NCBI RefSeq assembly: GCF_900103585.1
Contig: NZ_FNHV01000011.1
Coordinates: 128,280 to 192,279 of the forward strand
DNA length: 64,000 bases
Direction: 5' to 3'
From: Streptomyces sp. cf386
GTDB taxonomy: Bacteria; Actinomycetota; Actinomycetes; Streptomycetales; Streptomycetaceae
In this document: piece by piece, positions 49,909 to 59,544 of the stretch
Layout of the letters: every line of letters begins with the position of its first letter
How positions within the stretch are numbered: the first letter of the stretch is position 1
Position numbers and translations under genes: made by a program
The notes under the pieces: model-generated
Database searches by the model: none
Told to the model about the DNA's origin: nothing
Seen by the model: only the letters and a program-made list of their open reading frames with translations

Positions 49909-51252
49909 CTACTGCATGACCGCCGGCGCCCCGGGCACTCCCTTCGGGGCCGGGGCCGGACGCCCCGAAAGGAAGGACGCCCAGCCCTGCTTCGGGGCCT
50001 CGCCGACCTCGAGCGTGCGCAGCTTCTTCAGAGTCGCCGGGTCCTGGGCGTCCAGCCAGTCGGCCAGTTGCCGGAAAGAGACGCAGCGCACGTCGGGCTT
50101 GTTGCAGACGGCCTCGATGACCTCCTCGACGGCGCGCATGTAGGTGCCGCCGTTCCAGGACTCGAAGTGGTTGCCGATGATCAGGGGTGCACGGTTGCCG
50201 GTGTAGGCCCGGTGGAAGCCCCTGAGCAGGCCGTCCCGCATCTGGTCGCCCCAGAATTCGTACTTGGCTGGGTCGCCCTGGCTCGTGGCGCCCGACTGGT
50301 TGACCATGAAGTTGTAGTCCATGGTGAGCTGCTCGTAGGAGTGCCCGGGGAACGGCACGAGTTGCATCGACAGGTCCCACAGGCCTCCCTTCTTCCCCGG
50401 CCAGACCTGGTTGTTGACACCGCTGGAGTCATAGCGGAAGCCCATCTCATAGGCGGCCTTCATGAAGTTCTTCTGGCCCTCCAGGCAGGGTGTGCGGGCG
50501 CCGATGAGTTCCTTGTCGTAGTCGAAGGGCAGGGGCGCCGCGTGGGCCATGCCGGTGTTGGTCTTCCAGGACTTCACGAACCTCTTCGCCTGGGCGATCT
50601 CGTCCTTCCACTCCTCCACCGACCATTCGCCGACTCCGCCGCCGCTGCCGCAGAAGTGGCCGTTGAAGTGGGTCCCGATCTCGTTGCCCTCCAGCCAGGC
50701 CAGGCGCAATTGCTTCGCGGTGTCGGCGATGCCCTCCTCGTCGTTGAAGCCGATGTCGGAGCTGCCCGGGGAGTGCTGCGGCGGGCGGTACAGGTCGCGC
50801 TTGTGGCTCGGCAGCATGTACACGCCGCTGAGGAAGTACGTCATCGTGGCGTTGTTCGCCGTGGCGACCTGGCGGAAGTGGGAGAACAGCTTCTGACCGT
50901 CCTCGCCGGCGCCGTCCCAGGAGAACACCACGAACTGTGGTGGCTTCTGACCGGGCTTGAGTCGTTCGGGTCTGAGCAGGTGCGGCTGGGCTCCGGTGTA
51001 CGCGGTGGACCCGTCACCGATCAGGCGTACGACACTCTTGGGCGCGGGCGCCGCCGGCTTCGCCATCTCGGGTCCCGGCGCCCCCTGCCGGGGCGCTTCG
51101 GTGCCGGTCGCGCAACCGGCGAGTGATGCGGCGCAGACCGCGGCGATCGCGGTGCCCGCCGCGATCCTGTGCGTCCCGACGACCCTGTGCGTCACAGCGA
51201 CGCGGGGGGTGGTGATACTGCGCGGGGCGGCGTTCCTGCGGGTGGCGGCCAT
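49909..51252 (-). CDS. Secreted polysaccharide-deacetylase-like lipoprotein
   Basis: The 447-residue exported protein has a lipobox ASLAGC near residue 47 after an Arg-containing n-region. The catalytic-type domain follows the NodB/deacetylase layout: FVVFSWDGAGEDGQ (the family's D-D-G site reads D-G), GNEIGTHFNGHFCG with two metal-type His (H, H), GARTPCLEGQ (R-xP block) and GNHFESWNGGTY near the end. Substitution of the usual D-D by W-D means the activity is uncertain. AAGGTGGA precedes the ATG by seven bases. It probably trims or binds cell-wall glycan. It is divergent from the SulP-carbonic anhydrase gene. Confidence 0.82.
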   Translation of the reverse strand: MAATRRNAAPRSITTPRVAVTHRVVGTHRIAAGTAIAAVCAASLAGCATGTEAPRQGAPGPEMAKPAAPAPKSVVRLIGDGSTAYTGAQPHLLRPERLKPGQKPPQFVVFSWDGAGEDGQKLFSHFRQVATANNATMTYFLSGVYMLPSHKRDLYRPPQHSPGSSDIGFNDEEGIADTAKQLRLAWLEGNEIGTHFNGHFCGSGGGVGEWSVEEWKDEIAQAKRFVKSWKTNTGMAHAAPLPFDYDKELIGARTPCLEGQKNFMKAAYEMGFRYDSSGVNNQVWPGKKGGLWDLSMQLVPFPGHSYEQLTMDYNFMVNQSGATSQGDPAKYEFWGDQMRDGLLRGFHRAYTGNRAPLIIGNHFESWNGGTYMRAVEEVIEAVCNKPDVRCVSFRQLADWLDAQDPATLKKLRTLEVGEAPKQGWASFLSGRPAPAPKGVPGAPAVMQ

Positions 51253-51552
51253 GTTCCGTCCACCTTCTTCCTTCTCTCGGGAGCCGACAGCGCCGCCAAG
51301 GTCGCATGGGGCCGAGAAGGAATTAGTACGACAAGCCGACTAATGAGCCACTTCACCCTTCAGGGGGATTTATTAGTCCATTTGCTCGGAAAAACTATTC
51401 CCGCCCTTTACTCTGCATTACGATCCGTTTACCGACTGTTGTTTCATCCCGCCGCTGCACGCCGTGACCACACGGCCGCGACCCGACCCCTCGCCCATGA
51501 GCGGGGGACCACCAGATCCGCGACCGCGCTGCCCCGGAGGAAGACGGGAAAC
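51253..51552. other. Divergent promoter region, deacetylase / SulP-CA
   Basis: There is no gene here. The middle (51320–51440) is unusually AT-rich. It contains an inverted pair ATTAGT (51322–51327) and ACTAAT (51339–51344) and a further TTATTAGTCC 28 bases on. These may form an operator. I see no ribosomal or riboswitch-like structure. Confidence 0.45.
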
Positions 51553-54216
51553 ATGTCCGCCTGCGTCCCCACCCGCGCCGACGACCCGAGTCGAGCGGAG
51601 CGCACCCACGAGCCCCACAGCCCACCCCCGAACCGGCCCCGCCGCCACCGAATCGCGGGAGCCGATCTCTCGGCATCGATCGCGGTCTTCCTGATCGCGC
51701 TTCCCCTTTCCCTGGGCATCGCCCTCGCCACCGGCGCACCCCTCCAGGCAGGCCTTGTCGCCGCCGCCGTCGGAGGGATCGTCGCCGGATGGCTGGGCGG
51801 ATCCCCGCTCCAGGTCAGCGGCCCCGCCGCCGGCCTCACCGTGGTCACCGCCGACCTCATCCATCAGTACGGATGGCGGACGACCTGCGCCATCACCGTC
51901 CTCGCCGGAGTCGCCCAACTCGGGCTGGGCTCCCTGCGTGTGGCGCGCGGCGCGCTCGCCGTGAGCCCCGCCATCGTGCACGGCATGCTCGCCGGCATCG
52001 GCGTCACCATCGCCGTCGCCCAGTTGCATATCGTCGTCGGCGGCACCCCGCAGAGCTCCGTGCTCGACAACCTCCGCGCGCTGCCCGCCCAGTTGGCCGA
52101 GCTGCGGCCCGCCGCAGCGTCGGTGAGCGCGCTGACCCTGGCTCTGCTGCTGCTCCTACCGCGGATTCCGGGCCGGGCCGGACGTCTCCTGCGCAAGATC
52201 CCGGCCGCGCTCATCGCCGTCGCCGGTGCCACCACGGCCGCCTCACTCGCCGGCCTGACCCTGCCCAAGGTCGACCTGCCGTCCTGGCGCAGCCACGCCC
52301 TGGCCGGGCTGCCCGAAGGCCCGGTGCTGGGCCTGATCGCCGCGGTGCTGACCACCACGCTGGTGTGCAGCGTGCAGTCGCTGCTCGGCGCGGTCGCCGT
52401 GGACAAGATGGTGGCCTCGCGTCCCGGCCTGCCCGCCCGCGTCGGACGCTCCCACCTGGACCGCGAACTGCTCGGGCAGGGTGCCGCAAACATCGTCTCC
52501 GGCACGCTCGGCGGACTGCCCGTCGCCGGTGTGGCGGTGCGGAGTTCGGCGAATGTGCAATCCGGTGCCATCAGCCGGAACTCCACGATGCTGCACGGCG
52601 TTCTCGTAGTAGTCGCCGCGCTGCTGATGGTCCCGATCCTGGAGCTCATCCCGCTCGCCTCGCTCGCCGCCCTGGTGATGGCCGTCGGCATCCAGATGGT
52701 GTCCCTGCACCACATCCGCACGGTGACCCGCCACCGAGAGGTGCTGGTGTACGCAGTCACCACCCTCGGCGTGGTGGTCTTCGGTGTCCTGGAGGGCGTG
52801 GTCCTGGGCATCGCCATGGCCGTCGCCGTCGCCCTGCACCGCCTCACCCGCACCCGGATCACACATGACGAGAAGGAAGGAGTCCATCACGTACACGTAC
52901 GAGGCCAGTTGACGTTCCTCGCGGTGCCACGGCTCAGCCGAGCCCTGCATCTCGTGCCCCAAGGCTCCCACGCCGTCGTGGAGTTGGACGGGTCGTTCAT
53001 GGACCACGCGGCGTACGAGTCACTGCAGGACTGGCAGAACACGCACACCGCGCACGGCGGCTCCGTAGACCTGGTCGGCCGCAGAGCCGGGGTCCGGATC
53101 GGCGAACCCACCACACCGGTCGGCCTCCATCTCGACGCGGGGAAGGACAGGACCGAGTCGGCCGACTGCCGTTGCCATCCCTGGACGGCCTGGCGCAACC
53201 ACCAGTGCGAGATCCCCGAGTCCGTCCCGTCCCACGACGGATGCGAGGGCCACGCCGGGGCAGCGCAGGCGACCGGGACCAGCGACACCGAGGGGTCGGG
53301 CAACACCCACGGATCCGGCAGCACCCACCGGTCGGGCAACACTCACAGGTCCAGCGGCACCCACAGGTCCGGCGCGTCCGGCACCACCGACGCCTCCCCC
53401 ACCCCCGGCGAGCCCCACCCGGACGCCGGGACGCGGTCGAGCGGCGCAGTCGCAGGGGCCCGCGATGCCGATGGACCGACCGGATCCGGCTGCTGCACCG
53501 GCAAGAGCCGAGCGGACGGATCCGGCGGGGCCGACGGGAGTCGACCGAGCGCGCAGCAACTGGCCCGCGGTATCAGCGCGTTCCAGCGCAACACCGCACC
53601 CCTGGTGCGGGGCGAGCTGGCACGGCTGGCGCGCGAGGGGCAGCAGCCTTCCCAGCTGTTCCTCACCTGCGCGGACTCACGGCTGGTCACGTCGATGATC
53701 ACGTCCAGTGGTCCCGGCGACCTGTTCGTGGTGCGCAACGTGGGCAACCTCGTTCCGCTGCCCGGCCGGGAGCGCGGGGACGACTCGGTGGGTGCGGCGA
53801 TCGAGTACGCCGTGGACGTGCTGCAGGTGCGGTCGATCACGGTGTGCGGGCACTCCGGGTGCGGGGCCATGCAGGCACTGCTCGGTTCCGAGCCCGGCGG
53901 TCCGCCGACCCCGCTCAGGCGGTGGCTGCGGCATGGGCGGCCGAGCCTGGAGCGGATGTCCGACGGGAACCGACCGTGGGCCAGACTCGCCGGGCGGGCG
54001 CCGGCCGACGCGGTCGAGCAGCTCTGTCTGACCAACGTGGTCCAGCAGTTGGAGCATCTGCGGGCGCATGAGTCGGTGGCCCGGGCGCTGCGGGCGGGGG
54101 CGCTGGAGTTGCACGGGATGTACTTCCACGTGGGCGAGGCTCAGGCGTATCTGCTCACCGAGGGGAACGGGGACGGGGTGTTCGACGACGTGGGGGTGGC
54201 GGATCTGTCGGCGTGA
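51553..54216 (+). CDS. SulP transporter–STAS–carbonic anhydrase fusion
   Basis: This three-module fusion has 887 residues. Residues about 36–430 are a SulP anion transporter (SASIAVFLIALPLSLGIALA and related spans; IVSGTLGGLPVAGVAVRSSA core). Residues about 437–530 form a STAS domain. After a 160-residue Gly/Ser/Thr/His-rich linker comes a beta-class carbonic anhydrase with zinc ligands C706 and D708 (CADSR) and H767 and C770 (HSGCG). The likely role is bicarbonate uptake or export coupled to hydration of CO2 on the inner face. The ATG at 51553 has GGAGG 11 bases ahead, and an upstream ATG is disfavoured. The linker repeats (THRSG units) suggest metal binding or flexibility. Confidence 0.92.
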   Translation: MSACVPTRADDPSRAERTHEPHSPPPNRPRRHRIAGADLSASIAVFLIALPLSLGIALATGAPLQAGLVAAAVGGIVAGWLGGSPLQVSGPAAGLTVVTADLIHQYGWRTTCAITVLAGVAQLGLGSLRVARGALAVSPAIVHGMLAGIGVTIAVAQLHIVVGGTPQSSVLDNLRALPAQLAELRPAAASVSALTLALLLLLPRIPGRAGRLLRKIPAALIAVAGATTAASLAGLTLPKVDLPSWRSHALAGLPEGPVLGLIAAVLTTTLVCSVQSLLGAVAVDKMVASRPGLPARVGRSHLDRELLGQGAANIVSGTLGGLPVAGVAVRSSANVQSGAISRNSTMLHGVLVVVAALLMVPILELIPLASLAALVMAVGIQMVSLHHIRTVTRHREVLVYAVTTLGVVVFGVLEGVVLGIAMAVAVALHRLTRTRITHDEKEGVHHVHVRGQLTFLAVPRLSRALHLVPQGSHAVVELDGSFMDHAAYESLQDWQNTHTAHGGSVDLVGRRAGVRIGEPTTPVGLHLDAGKDRTESADCRCHPWTAWRNHQCEIPESVPSHDGCEGHAGAAQATGTSDTEGSGNTHGSGSTHRSGNTHRSSGTHRSGASGTTDASPTPGEPHPDAGTRSSGAVAGARDADGPTGSGCCTGKSRADGSGGADGSRPSAQQLARGISAFQRNTAPLVRGELARLAREGQQPSQLFLTCADSRLVTSMITSSGPGDLFVVRNVGNLVPLPGRERGDDSVGAAIEYAVDVLQVRSITVCGHSGCGAMQALLGSEPGGPPTPLRRWLRHGRPSLERMSDGNRPWARLAGRAPADAVEQLCLTNVVQQLEHLRAHESVARALRAGALELHGMYFHVGEAQAYLLTEGNGDGVFDDVGVADLSA

Positions 54217-54508
54217 GGCGGGAAGGTGTGCGCGGCCCTGGTCGGGCGCGGGGCCGGTCGGCTCGGCCCTCGTCGGCTCGGGGCCGCGCATCATGTGCGG
54301 CTGACCCAGGTGCGGCCGCACGCCCAGGTGGGGGCGTGACGCTGCCACCCGGGTGGCGGCGCTTCACCCGAGGGTGCCGCTTCACCTGCACCTGCTCGGA
54401 ATGTGAAAGGGATTACAGAGCTGAACCGGGTTCGTCCGGCGTCCGTGGGAACGGATGACCCCGGCACTGAAAGGGCAGCTCGGGGCCCTCCCGGGCCCAC
54501 CCCCGCCG

Positions 54509-54524
54509 ACAGGTCTAAACCAAT
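54509..54524. promoter_or_regulatory. DasR-like operator (dre) upstream of acs
   Basis: ACAGGTCTAAACCAAT matches the DasR consensus core (A-C-T-G-G-T-C-T-A-G-A-C-C-A-G-T) at 13 of 16 positions. It lies 86 bases before the acs start. DasR is the GlcNAc-responsive GntR regulator of Streptomyces. GlcNAc use frees acetate, which Acs would activate, so control here makes metabolic sense. The rest of the 393-base region (54217–54609) holds a GCCACCCGGGTGGC hairpin and nothing coding. Confidence 0.55.
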
Positions 54525-54609
54525 TTTCCGTCGACCCTTGTCATCGGGCCCCCGGGTCTGATGAGCTGTGGCCTGGGACACAACGGACACCCTGGGAAAG
54601 GGAGATGTC

Positions 54610-56568
54610 GTGAGCAACGAAAGCCTGGCCAACCTGCTCAAGGAAGAGCGCAGGTTCGCACCCCCCGCCGACCTGGCCGCCGACGCCAACGTCACCGCGG
54701 AGGCGTATGAACAGGCCAAGGCTGACAGGCTCGGCTTCTGGGCCGAGCAGGCCCGTCGGCTGACCTGGGCCAAGGAGCCGACGGAGACGCTGGACTGGTC
54801 GAACCCGCCGTTCGCGAAGTGGTTCAAGGACGGCGAGCTCAACGTCGCCTACAACTGCGTGGACCGGCATGTGGAGGCCGGCCACGGCGACCGGGTCGCC
54901 ATCCACTTCGAGGGGGAGCCCGGCGACAGTCGCGCCCTCACCTACGCCGAGCTCAAGGACGAGGTCTCCAAGGCCGCCAACGCCCTGCTGGAGCTCGGGG
55001 TTCAGAAGGGCGACCGGGTCGCGGTGTACATGCCGATGATCCCGGAGACGGCGGTCGCGATGCTGGCCTGCGCGCGGATCGGCGCCGCGCACTCCGTCGT
55101 GTTCGGCGGCTTCTCGGCGGACGCCCTCGCCACCCGTATCCAGGACGCGGACGCCAAGGTCGTCATCACCTCCGACGGCGGCTACCGGCGCGGCAAGCCG
55201 TCCGCGCTCAAGCCGGCCGTGGACGAGGCGATCGGCAAGGTGGACAACGTCGAGCATGTGCTCGTGGTCCGCCGTACCGGCCAGGACGTCGCCTGGGACG
55301 ACAGCCGGGACGTCTGGTGGCACGAGATCGTCGAGCGGCAGTCGGCCGAGCACACCCCCGAGGCCTTCAACGCCGAGCAGCCGCTCTTCATCCTCTACAC
55401 GTCCGGCACGACGGGTAAGCCCAAGGGCATCCTGCACACCTCCGGCGGCTACCTCACCCAGGCGTCGTACACCCACCACGCGGTCTTCGACCTCAAACCG
55501 GCGACCGACGTCTACTGGTGCACCGCCGACGTCGGCTGGGTGACCGGCCACTCGTACATCGTGTACGGGCCGCTGGCCAACGGCGCGACGCAGGTCATGT
55601 ACGAGGGCACGCCGGACACCCCGCACCAGGGCCGTTTCTGGGAGATCGTGCAGAAGTACGGGGTGACCATCCTGTACACGGCGCCGACGGCCATCCGTAC
55701 GTTCATGAAGTGGGGCGACGACATCCCCGCGAAGTTCGATCTGTCCTCCCTCAGGGTCCTCGGGTCGGTGGGTGAGCCCATCAACCCCGAGGCCTGGATC
55801 TGGTACCGCAAGCACATCGGGTCCGACCTGACGCCAATCGTGGACACCTGGTGGCAGACCGAGACCGGCGCGATGATGATCTCGCCGCTGCCGGGCGTCA
55901 CGGACACCAAGCCGGGTTCCGCGCAGACGCCGTTGCCCGGTATCGCCGCGACCGTGGTCGACGACGAGGCGAACGAGGTGCCCAACGGCGGTGGCGGCTA
56001 CCTGGTGCTGACCGAGCCGTGGCCGTCGATGCTGCGCACCATCTGGGGCGACGACCAGCGGTTCCTCGACACGTACTGGTCGCGCTTCGAGGGCAAGTAC
56101 TTCGCCGGTGACGGGGCGAAGAAGGACGACGACGGGGACATCTGGCTCCTCGGGCGCGTCGACGACGTCATGCTGGTGTCGGGGCACAACATCTCCACCA
56201 CGGAGGTCGAGTCCGCCCTGGTCTCCCACCCGTCCGTCGCCGAGGCGGCCGTGGTCGGTGCCACCGACGAGACCACCGGGCAGGCGATCGTCGCCTTCGT
56301 GATCCTGCGCGGTACGGCGAACGCCGAGGACGAGGGACTCGTGGGCGAACTGCGCAACCACGTCGGCAGCACGCTCGGCCCGATCGCCAAGCCGAAGCGG
56401 ATCCTGCCGGTGGCCGAGCTGCCGAAGACCCGGTCCGGCAAGATCATGCGCCGGCTGCTGCGGGACGTCGCAGAGAACCGCCAGCTCGGTGATGTGACGA
56501 CGCTGACCGACTCGACCGTCATGGACCTCATCCAGGCAAAGCTCCCGGCGGCGCCGAGCGAGGACTGA
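54610..56568 (+). CDS. acs: Acetyl-CoA synthetase
   Basis: The enzyme activates acetate to acetyl-CoA through acetyl-AMP. It is a 652-residue ANL enzyme. Motif A3 is [15 protein letters not shown], acetate-pocket residues lie around [15 protein letters not shown]5 is [10 protein letters not shown]7/A8 are [20 protein letters not shown], and the A10 lysine (target of regulatory acetylation) is in [11 protein letters not shown]. The GTG at 54610 is supported by GGGAG five bases upstream. An upstream ATG 14 codons earlier would cover this site. It corresponds to Rv3667/SCO3563. Possible DasR control is noted separately. Confidence 0.96.
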   Translation: MSNESLANLLKEERRFAPPADLAADANVTAEAYEQAKADRLGFWAEQARRLTWAKEPTETLDWSNPPFAKWFKDGELNVAYNCVDRHVEAGHGDRVAIHFEGEPGDSRALTYAELKDEVSKAANALLELGVQKGDRVAVYMPMIPETAVAMLACARIGAAHSVVFGGFSADALATRIQDADAKVVITSDGGYRRGKPSALKPAVDEAIGKVDNVEHVLVVRRTGQDVAWDDSRDVWWHEIVERQSAEHTPEAFNAEQPLFILYTSGTTGKPKGILHTSGGYLTQASYTHHAVFDLKPATDVYWCTADVGWVTGHSYIVYGPLANGATQVMYEGTPDTPHQGRFWEIVQKYGVTILYTAPTAIRTFMKWGDDIPAKFDLSSLRVLGSVGEPINPEAWIWYRKHIGSDLTPIVDTWWQTETGAMMISPLPGVTDTKPGSAQTPLPGIAATVVDDEANEVPNGGGGYLVLTEPWPSMLRTIWGDDQRFLDTYWSRFEGKYFAGDGAKKDDDGDIWLLGRVDDVMLVSGHNISTTEVESALVSHPSVAEAAVVGATDETTGQAIVAFVILRGTANAEDEGLVGELRNHVGSTLGPIAKPKRILPVAELPKTRSGKIMRRLLRDVAENRQLGDVTTLTDSTVMDLIQAKLPAAPSED

Positions 56569-56606
56569 GTCTCCGCGAACCCTCTGAGAAGCTCATTCCT
56601 TCCTAA

Positions 56607-56642
56607 GCACCACGGCGGCTCCGGGTGGGGTTGCCGTGGTGT
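56607..56642 (+). terminator. Hairpin after acs
   Basis: GCACCACGGC (56607–56616) pairs with GCCGTGGTGT (56633–56642), 10 bp with one G·T, loop of 16 bases. It lies 39 bases after the acs stop and before the convergent metallopeptidase gene. Confidence 0.55.
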
Positions 56643-56668
56643 TCGAGGCACGGAATTCGTACGCCTTC

Positions 56669-57625
56669 TCATTGCCCGCGGCGGAGCTTGTCGAGCTCCT
56701 TCTCGAAGGCCTTCATCTCCGCGATCAGGTGGTCGCGTGCGTTCTCCTGCGTCTTGTCGCCCTGGTCCTTGAACGCCTCGCTGAAATGTGGCCTGAGTTG
56801 GGTCCACCAGCCGTAGTCCAGCATCGCCCATGCCTGCGGACACAACGGAGCACGGGTTTTGGGCAGGTAACCCGCACCGACCAGTGGCTCGTAGAACCTC
56901 TTCGGGTCGCTCCCCTCGAGGTAGCAAAGGAAGTTGAAGACCCGTTGCTGGGTGACGGGGTGATCGCTTGAGAGCCCCTCCAACGTCAGCTTGCCCTCGT
57001 CGCGGGCGAGCTCGTCGAAAAGGATTGCGGCCGCCAGCGACGGCCCCGGTCCAACCTCGTTGACGGTGTAGAACGACGCGAACCCGTCTGCGGCGTCCTC
57101 CTCGAGGCCCAGGTTCGGAAGCAGAAGCTGGCGCTGCAGAGCATGGCCCATCTCGTGGCCGAAGATGAACTGGGTCGACAACGCGGTCAGGTCGTCGGCG
57201 TTGAACTCGGCCTCGGGGAACAGGGCGGGACGCTTGACGGTCTTGACCACGTCGCTGAGGATCCCTTGGATCTGGGTCAGGAACGGCGGGGGCACATAGA
57301 TCGTCCTGCCGTCGGGCTGGGTGACCGCATCCGTAACGCCCGGTGGGACCTTGCCGGTGACTTTCACGTCCAGGTCATGAGGGAGGGCGACCGACTTGTT
57401 CACCCAGTCGGCGGCCTGCTCGAACACCCGGGACTTCCGGACCACCGCTACGGCCTGCTTGTCCTTCGGCTTGATCGTGTTGTCCTCGTAGACGACCGTG
57501 ACCTTGCCGTTCGCGTTCGCGCCAGCCTTGTCGCTGTCGCCGGCACACGAGACGACCGCGAAACCGCCGACGAGCAGGGCCCCTGCGAAAGCAGTCCTCA
57601 GCAAGTAGCCACCACTGCTCAGCAC
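56669..57625 (-). CDS. Secreted zinc metallopeptidase-like protein (DUF4344)
   Basis: This exported protein of about 318 residues starts with a lipoprotein signal (LLRTAFAGALLVGGFAVVSC). The zinc motif is FIFGHEMGHALQRQLLLP with a downstream acidic block GLEEDAADGFASFY carrying the likely third ligand. It therefore fits the DUF4344 putative metallopeptidases. The GTG at 57625 was chosen for AAGGAG nine bases upstream; an ATG 17 codons earlier lacks one. Third-codon positions look less GC-biased than in the flanking genes, and in S. coelicolor acs and nhaA are adjacent. It therefore seems to be an inserted gene, perhaps transferred. The substrate is unknown. Confidence 0.8.
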   Translation of the reverse strand: MLSSGGYLLRTAFAGALLVGGFAVVSCAGDSDKAGANANGKVTVVYEDNTIKPKDKQAVAVVRKSRVFEQAADWVNKSVALPHDLDVKVTGKVPPGVTDAVTQPDGRTIYVPPPFLTQIQGILSDVVKTVKRPALFPEAEFNADDLTALSTQFIFGHEMGHALQRQLLLPNLGLEEDAADGFASFYTVNEVGPGPSLAAAILFDELARDEGKLTLEGLSSDHPVTQQRVFNFLCYLEGSDPKRFYEPLVGAGYLPKTRAPLCPQAWAMLDYGWWTQLRPHFSEAFKDQGDKTQENARDHLIAEMKAFEKELDKLRRGQ

Positions 57626-57908
57626 CCTGGCCAGCTCCTTTCCTTGGTCAAGGCGTTGGGGAGCGCGGCTGCCCATTCATGGTCTCCAAAGCCATTTCCC
57701 GATGCCGCAGGCAGGGCTCGAACCTGACATGCGGATTATGATCAACGAATCTGGTGTCCACAATGATCCGCTTTCGGCAGTTTTCCTCGTGTCCGTTCAA
57801 ACTGGCCGCGATCTTGCACCACGGCGACGGAAGTACCACCCGCCCATCGCGCGCCGGGCGACCCTTTTCTGCCTACCGTGAGACGTACCGGACACCTCCC
57901 GCCGCCCC

Positions 57909-57945
57909 TTAGGCAAACTAAACAAATGCACCTTAGGTAAGCTAA
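57909..57945. promoter_or_regulatory. Two iron-box-like half sites upstream of nhaA
   Basis: TTAGGCAAACTAA (57909–57921) and TTAGGTAAGCTAA (57933–57945), 24 bases apart, resemble the left two thirds of the DmdR/IdeR iron box TTAGGTTAGSCTAACCTAA. They lie 83–119 bases before the nhaA start in an AT-rich patch. The right half of each box is weak. The rest of 57626–58027 shows nothing coding. Iron control of nhaA is not established, and they may instead mark a lost iron-regulated gene. Confidence 0.5.
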
Positions 57946-58027
57946 TAAAAACAACGTCAACCTCAGGTGCGCCGGGAAGTCTGGTCGGCATGCGCTCCGC
58001 CCTGCCCACCGACCGGAGGTCTCCCCC

Positions 58028-59467
58028 GTGCCCGCGCCCCACACCACGGCCCCCGCCCGCAAGATCCTCGGGCGGCTGTCGCTCCCCGAGCGGACGTTCG
58101 TCGCGGACGCGCTGCGCACCGAGACCGTCGGTGGCGTACTGCTGCTCATCGCCGCGGTCACGGCGCTGGCCTGGGCGAACGTGCCCGCATTGCAGGCCAG
58201 TTACGAGACCGTCCGCCATTTCCACCTCGGCCCCGAAGCCCTCGGCCTGAGCCTGTCCATCGAGCACTGGGCGGCCGACGGGCTACTCGCGATCTTCTTC
58301 TTCGTCGCCGGGATCGAGCTCAAGCGTGAGCTGGTGGCCGGCGATCTCAAGGACCCCAAGGCGGCCGTACTGCCCGTCGTCGCCGCGCTGTGCGGGATGG
58401 CGGTGCCCGCGCTCGTCTACACGCTGACCGTTGTCACCGGGGGCGGCTCGACGGAGGGCTGGGCGGTCCCGACCGCGACGGACATCGCCTTCGCGCTGGC
58501 CGTGCTCGCCGTCATCGGCACCTCCCTGCCGAGCGCGCTGCGCGCCTTCCTGCTCACCCTCGCCGTCGTCGACGACCTCTTCGCGATCATGATCATCGCG
58601 ATCTTCTTCACCGACCGGATCAACTTCGCCGCGCTCGCGGGTGCCGTCGTCGGACTGGGCGTCTTCTGGCTGCTGCTGAGGAAGGGCGTACGCGGGTGGT
58701 ACGTGTACATCCCGCTCGCCCTCGTCATCTGGGGGCTGATGTACAACAGCGGCGTCCACGCCACCATCGCGGGCGTGGCGATGGGCCTGATGCTGCGCTG
58801 CACACGGCACGAGGGCGAGCCGCACTCCCCCGGTGAGCACATCGAGCATCTCGTACGTCCCCTGTCGGCAGGGCTTGCAGTCCCGCTGTTCGCGCTGTTC
58901 AGCGCCGGTGTGGCCATCTCCGGCAGCGCGCTCGGCGATGTGTTCACCCAGCCGGAGACACTCGGCGTCGTCCTCGGGCTGGTCGTCGGCAAGACGATCG
59001 GCATCTTCGGCGGGACATGGCTGACGGCCCGTTTCACCAGGGCCTCGCTCAGCGACGACCTGGCGTGGGCCGACGTGTTCGCGGTGGCCACCCTCGCCGG
59101 GATCGGCTTCACCGTCTCGCTGCTCATCGGTGACCTCGCCTTCGCGGGCGACGCCGCACTGACCGACGAGATCAAGGCCGCCGTACTGCTCGGGTCCCTC
59201 ACCGCGGCGACCCTGGCGACGGTGCTGCTGAAGATACGGAACGCCAAGTACCGCCGGATGGTCGAGGACGAGGAGCGCGACGAGGACGCGGACGGCATTC
59301 CGGACATCTATGAGGAGGACGAGCCGGAGTACCACCTGCGGCTGGCCGCCATCTACGAGCGCAAGGCCGTCGAGCACCGCCGTATCGCCCTGGAGAAGGC
59401 CGCCGCACGCAACGCGCTTGCCGAAGTGGCGGGCGGGGCAGGCGACGAGGAGCAGCGTCGGGCATGA
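58028..59467 (+). CDS. nhaA: Na+/H+ antiporter NhaA
   Basis: This 479-residue cation antiporter has about 12 spans. The conserved pair D182–D183 lies in LAVVDDLFAIMII (the ion-binding Asp pair). TATDIAFALAVLAVIGTSLP and GVHATIAGVAMGL are family blocks. The C-terminus has a 70-residue acidic/charged cytoplasmic tail (EDEERDEDADGIPDIYEEDE), longer than in E. coli NhaA. GGAGG stands nine bases before the GTG start. It expels sodium and maintains pH at the membrane. Confidence 0.95.
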   Translation: MPAPHTTAPARKILGRLSLPERTFVADALRTETVGGVLLLIAAVTALAWANVPALQASYETVRHFHLGPEALGLSLSIEHWAADGLLAIFFFVAGIELKRELVAGDLKDPKAAVLPVVAALCGMAVPALVYTLTVVTGGGSTEGWAVPTATDIAFALAVLAVIGTSLPSALRAFLLTLAVVDDLFAIMIIAIFFTDRINFAALAGAVVGLGVFWLLLRKGVRGWYVYIPLALVIWGLMYNSGVHATIAGVAMGLMLRCTRHEGEPHSPGEHIEHLVRPLSAGLAVPLFALFSAGVAISGSALGDVFTQPETLGVVLGLVVGKTIGIFGGTWLTARFTRASLSDDLAWADVFAVATLAGIGFTVSLLIGDLAFAGDAALTDEIKAAVLLGSLTAATLATVLLKIRNAKYRRMVEDEERDEDADGIPDIYEEDEPEYHLRLAAIYERKAVEHRRIALEKAAARNALAEVAGGAGDEEQRRA

Positions 59468-59485
59468 TCTGACGGGACGGTACAA

Positions 59486-59526
59486 AAGACGGAACCGTAC
59501 GCAGTCAGGCAGAAGACGGAACCGTA
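59486..59526. repeat. Direct repeat before the holin-like gene
   Basis: AAGACGGAACCGTA occurs at 59486–59499 and 59513–59526, 27 bases apart. A weaker GACGGGACGGTA precedes it. They lie 19–59 bases before the ATG at 59545 and probably overlap the promoter, so they are candidate operators. Confidence 0.6.
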
Positions 59527-59544
59527 ACTACGAGGGAGACCGCG

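Noticed and set aside
54541-56361. 606-codon open frame antisense to acs
   Set aside because: It mirrors the acs coding frame, has no family motif and no ribosome site. Acs is unambiguous.
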